Shown one piece after another: positions 6,042 through 6,792 of a stretch of 6,792 bases of DNA. The stretch is from RGIG8709 sp045575975 (GTDB lineage Bacteria > Bacillota > Clostridia > Monoglobales > Monoglobaceae), in the NCBI GenBank assembly GCA_045575975.1, contig JAZNFO010000054.1, positions 1-6,792 of the forward strand, given 5' to 3'. Below the pieces are notes generated by a model, which saw only the letters and a program-made list of their open reading frames with translations, was not told the origin of the DNA and ran no database searches. The number at the start of each line of letters is the position of its first letter. Position 1 is the stretch's first letter. The position numbers and the translations under genes are program-made.

Positions 6042-6792
6042 AAATACGCTTAAACGCTTTATAAATTACAGTTATAAAATATATTGCTGATGAAATTAAT
6101 ACAATTGTCGGGCCTGCAGCTGTGTTAATAAAATATGAAATTATTAGTCCGGCAACGCCTGAAAAAACCCCTATCGATACAGAATTCTGCTGATATTTTT
6201 TCATATTGGCAGAAATATTTTTTGCTGCAGCACATGGGATTATAAGTAGAGAATTTATAACAAGAATTCCAACCCATCTTATCGAAACGGTTACAATAAC
6301 AGCAACTATAATCAAAAATGCATTTTCAATTAATTTTACATTTATATTTTTACTTTTAGCCATTGATGGGTTTATGCTTATAATTAAAAGTTCATTATAA
6401 ATAACAGACCAAACCACACAAACCAAAACAAATGTTATAAACAAAAAATATATATCCTGCTTACTTACGCTCAAAATATCTCCAACAAGATAACTTGAAT
6501 ATTTTGAAAAATTTCCACTGAAAGACAGAATAACAAGACCTAGGGCAATTGAAACAGATGATAATATACTGATTAATGTATCTGCAGAAGAATTATCTTT
6601 TGACTTTATATATGACAGCAAAAGTGCGAACAAAACTGCAAATCCTATCATAGAAAAAAGATAATTATCAAGTGAAAAAAGCGTGCCTAAAGATATACCG
6701 GTTAGGGCAGAATGTCCTAAAGCATCAGAAAAATAAGCCATTTTATTATTAATAACCATTGTACCGCAAATAGCAAATAATGGTGAAATAAT
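6040..6792 (-). CDS. Metal ABC transporter permease, ABC-3 (ZnuB/MntB/TroC) family, 5' end missing
   Basis: This is the membrane subunit of a zinc-, manganese- or iron-type ABC importer, working with an ATPase and a substrate-binding lipoprotein not seen here. The frame stays open to the right edge. The ATG at 6759 is an internal methionine: 11 more residues precede it (IISPLFAICGT), and the family's usual GxxxVxxxMAxxxDALxHS segment spans that methionine. So 250 residues are visible and probably only the first membrane helix or so is missing. The conserved ABC-3 motif is SDALGHSALTGISLG; further on come about six hydrophobic segments, RWVGILVINSLLIIPCAAA, and the C-terminal INTAAGPTIVLISS. 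The protein ends in basic KAFKRI. Metal specificity cannot be told from the permease. A terminator overlaps its stop codon, so it is the last gene of its operon. Confidence 0.92.
   Translation of the reverse strand: MISPLFAICGTMVINNKMAYFSDALGHSALTGISLGTLFSLDNYLFSMIGFAVLFALLLSYIKSKDNSSADTLISILSSVSIALGLVILSFSGNFSKYSSYLVGDILSVSKQDIYFLFITFVLVCVVWSVIYNELLIISINPSMAKSKNINVKLIENAFLIIVAVIVTVSIRWVGILVINSLLIIPCAAAKNISANMKKYQQNSVSIGVFSGVAGLIISYFINTAAGPTIVLISSAIYFITVIYKAFKRI

Noticed and set aside
6040..6759. Complete permease starting at the ATG at 6759
   Set aside because: The frame is open to the edge and the upstream codons continue the conserved N-terminal family pattern, so this methionine is internal.
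1..6792. CRISPR array, insertion sequence, prophage, toxin-antitoxin or defence system
   Set aside because: There are no regularly spaced repeats, no transposase or integrase, no terminal inverted repeats, and all genes match housekeeping or transport families.

Overview
The window is AT-rich, and every gene runs on the minus strand (right to left). Low GC, purine-rich Shine-Dalgarno sites, intrinsic terminators with short U-tracts and the protein families present (RlmD/RlmCD-type methyltransferase, minimal QueG-like protein, long atypical PRPP synthetase, copper-amine-oxidase-N-like secreted protein) suggest a low-GC Firmicute, most likely a clostridium-type anaerobe. This is inferred from family resemblance; there is no rRNA or other taxonomic marker.

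In transcription order from the right edge: (1) the 3' part of an ABC-3 family (ZnuB/MntB-like) metal transporter permease, cut by the right edge, ending in a strong hairpin terminator that overlaps its stop codon; (2) a short AT-rich intergenic region with an extended -10 promoter and a 16-bp palindrome over its -35 box; (3) an apparent operon of nicotinate phosphoribosyltransferase (pncB), PRPP synthetase (prs) and a small secreted protein with copper-amine-oxidase N-like repeats, with gaps of about 20 bases and a 14-bp hairpin terminator at the end; (4) a tightly packed recR - queG-like - rlmD block with overlapping coding regions and a terminator over the rlmD stop; (5) a good sigma-A-type promoter in the last 30 bases at the left edge, reading out of the window.

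Functionally, Prs makes PRPP and PncB consumes it to convert nicotinate to NaMN, so (3) reads as a self-supplied NAD salvage unit. Block (4) groups recombination repair (RecR) with two RNA-modification-type enzymes, an arrangement that looks like housekeeping packing more than a pathway. No mobile element, CRISPR array, tRNA, rRNA, riboswitch or defence system is visible. The most interesting points are the divergent Prs with its unusual PRPP loop paired with pncB, the palindrome at the pncB promoter, and the very small QueG-like protein. Otherwise the region looks like ordinary chromosome.
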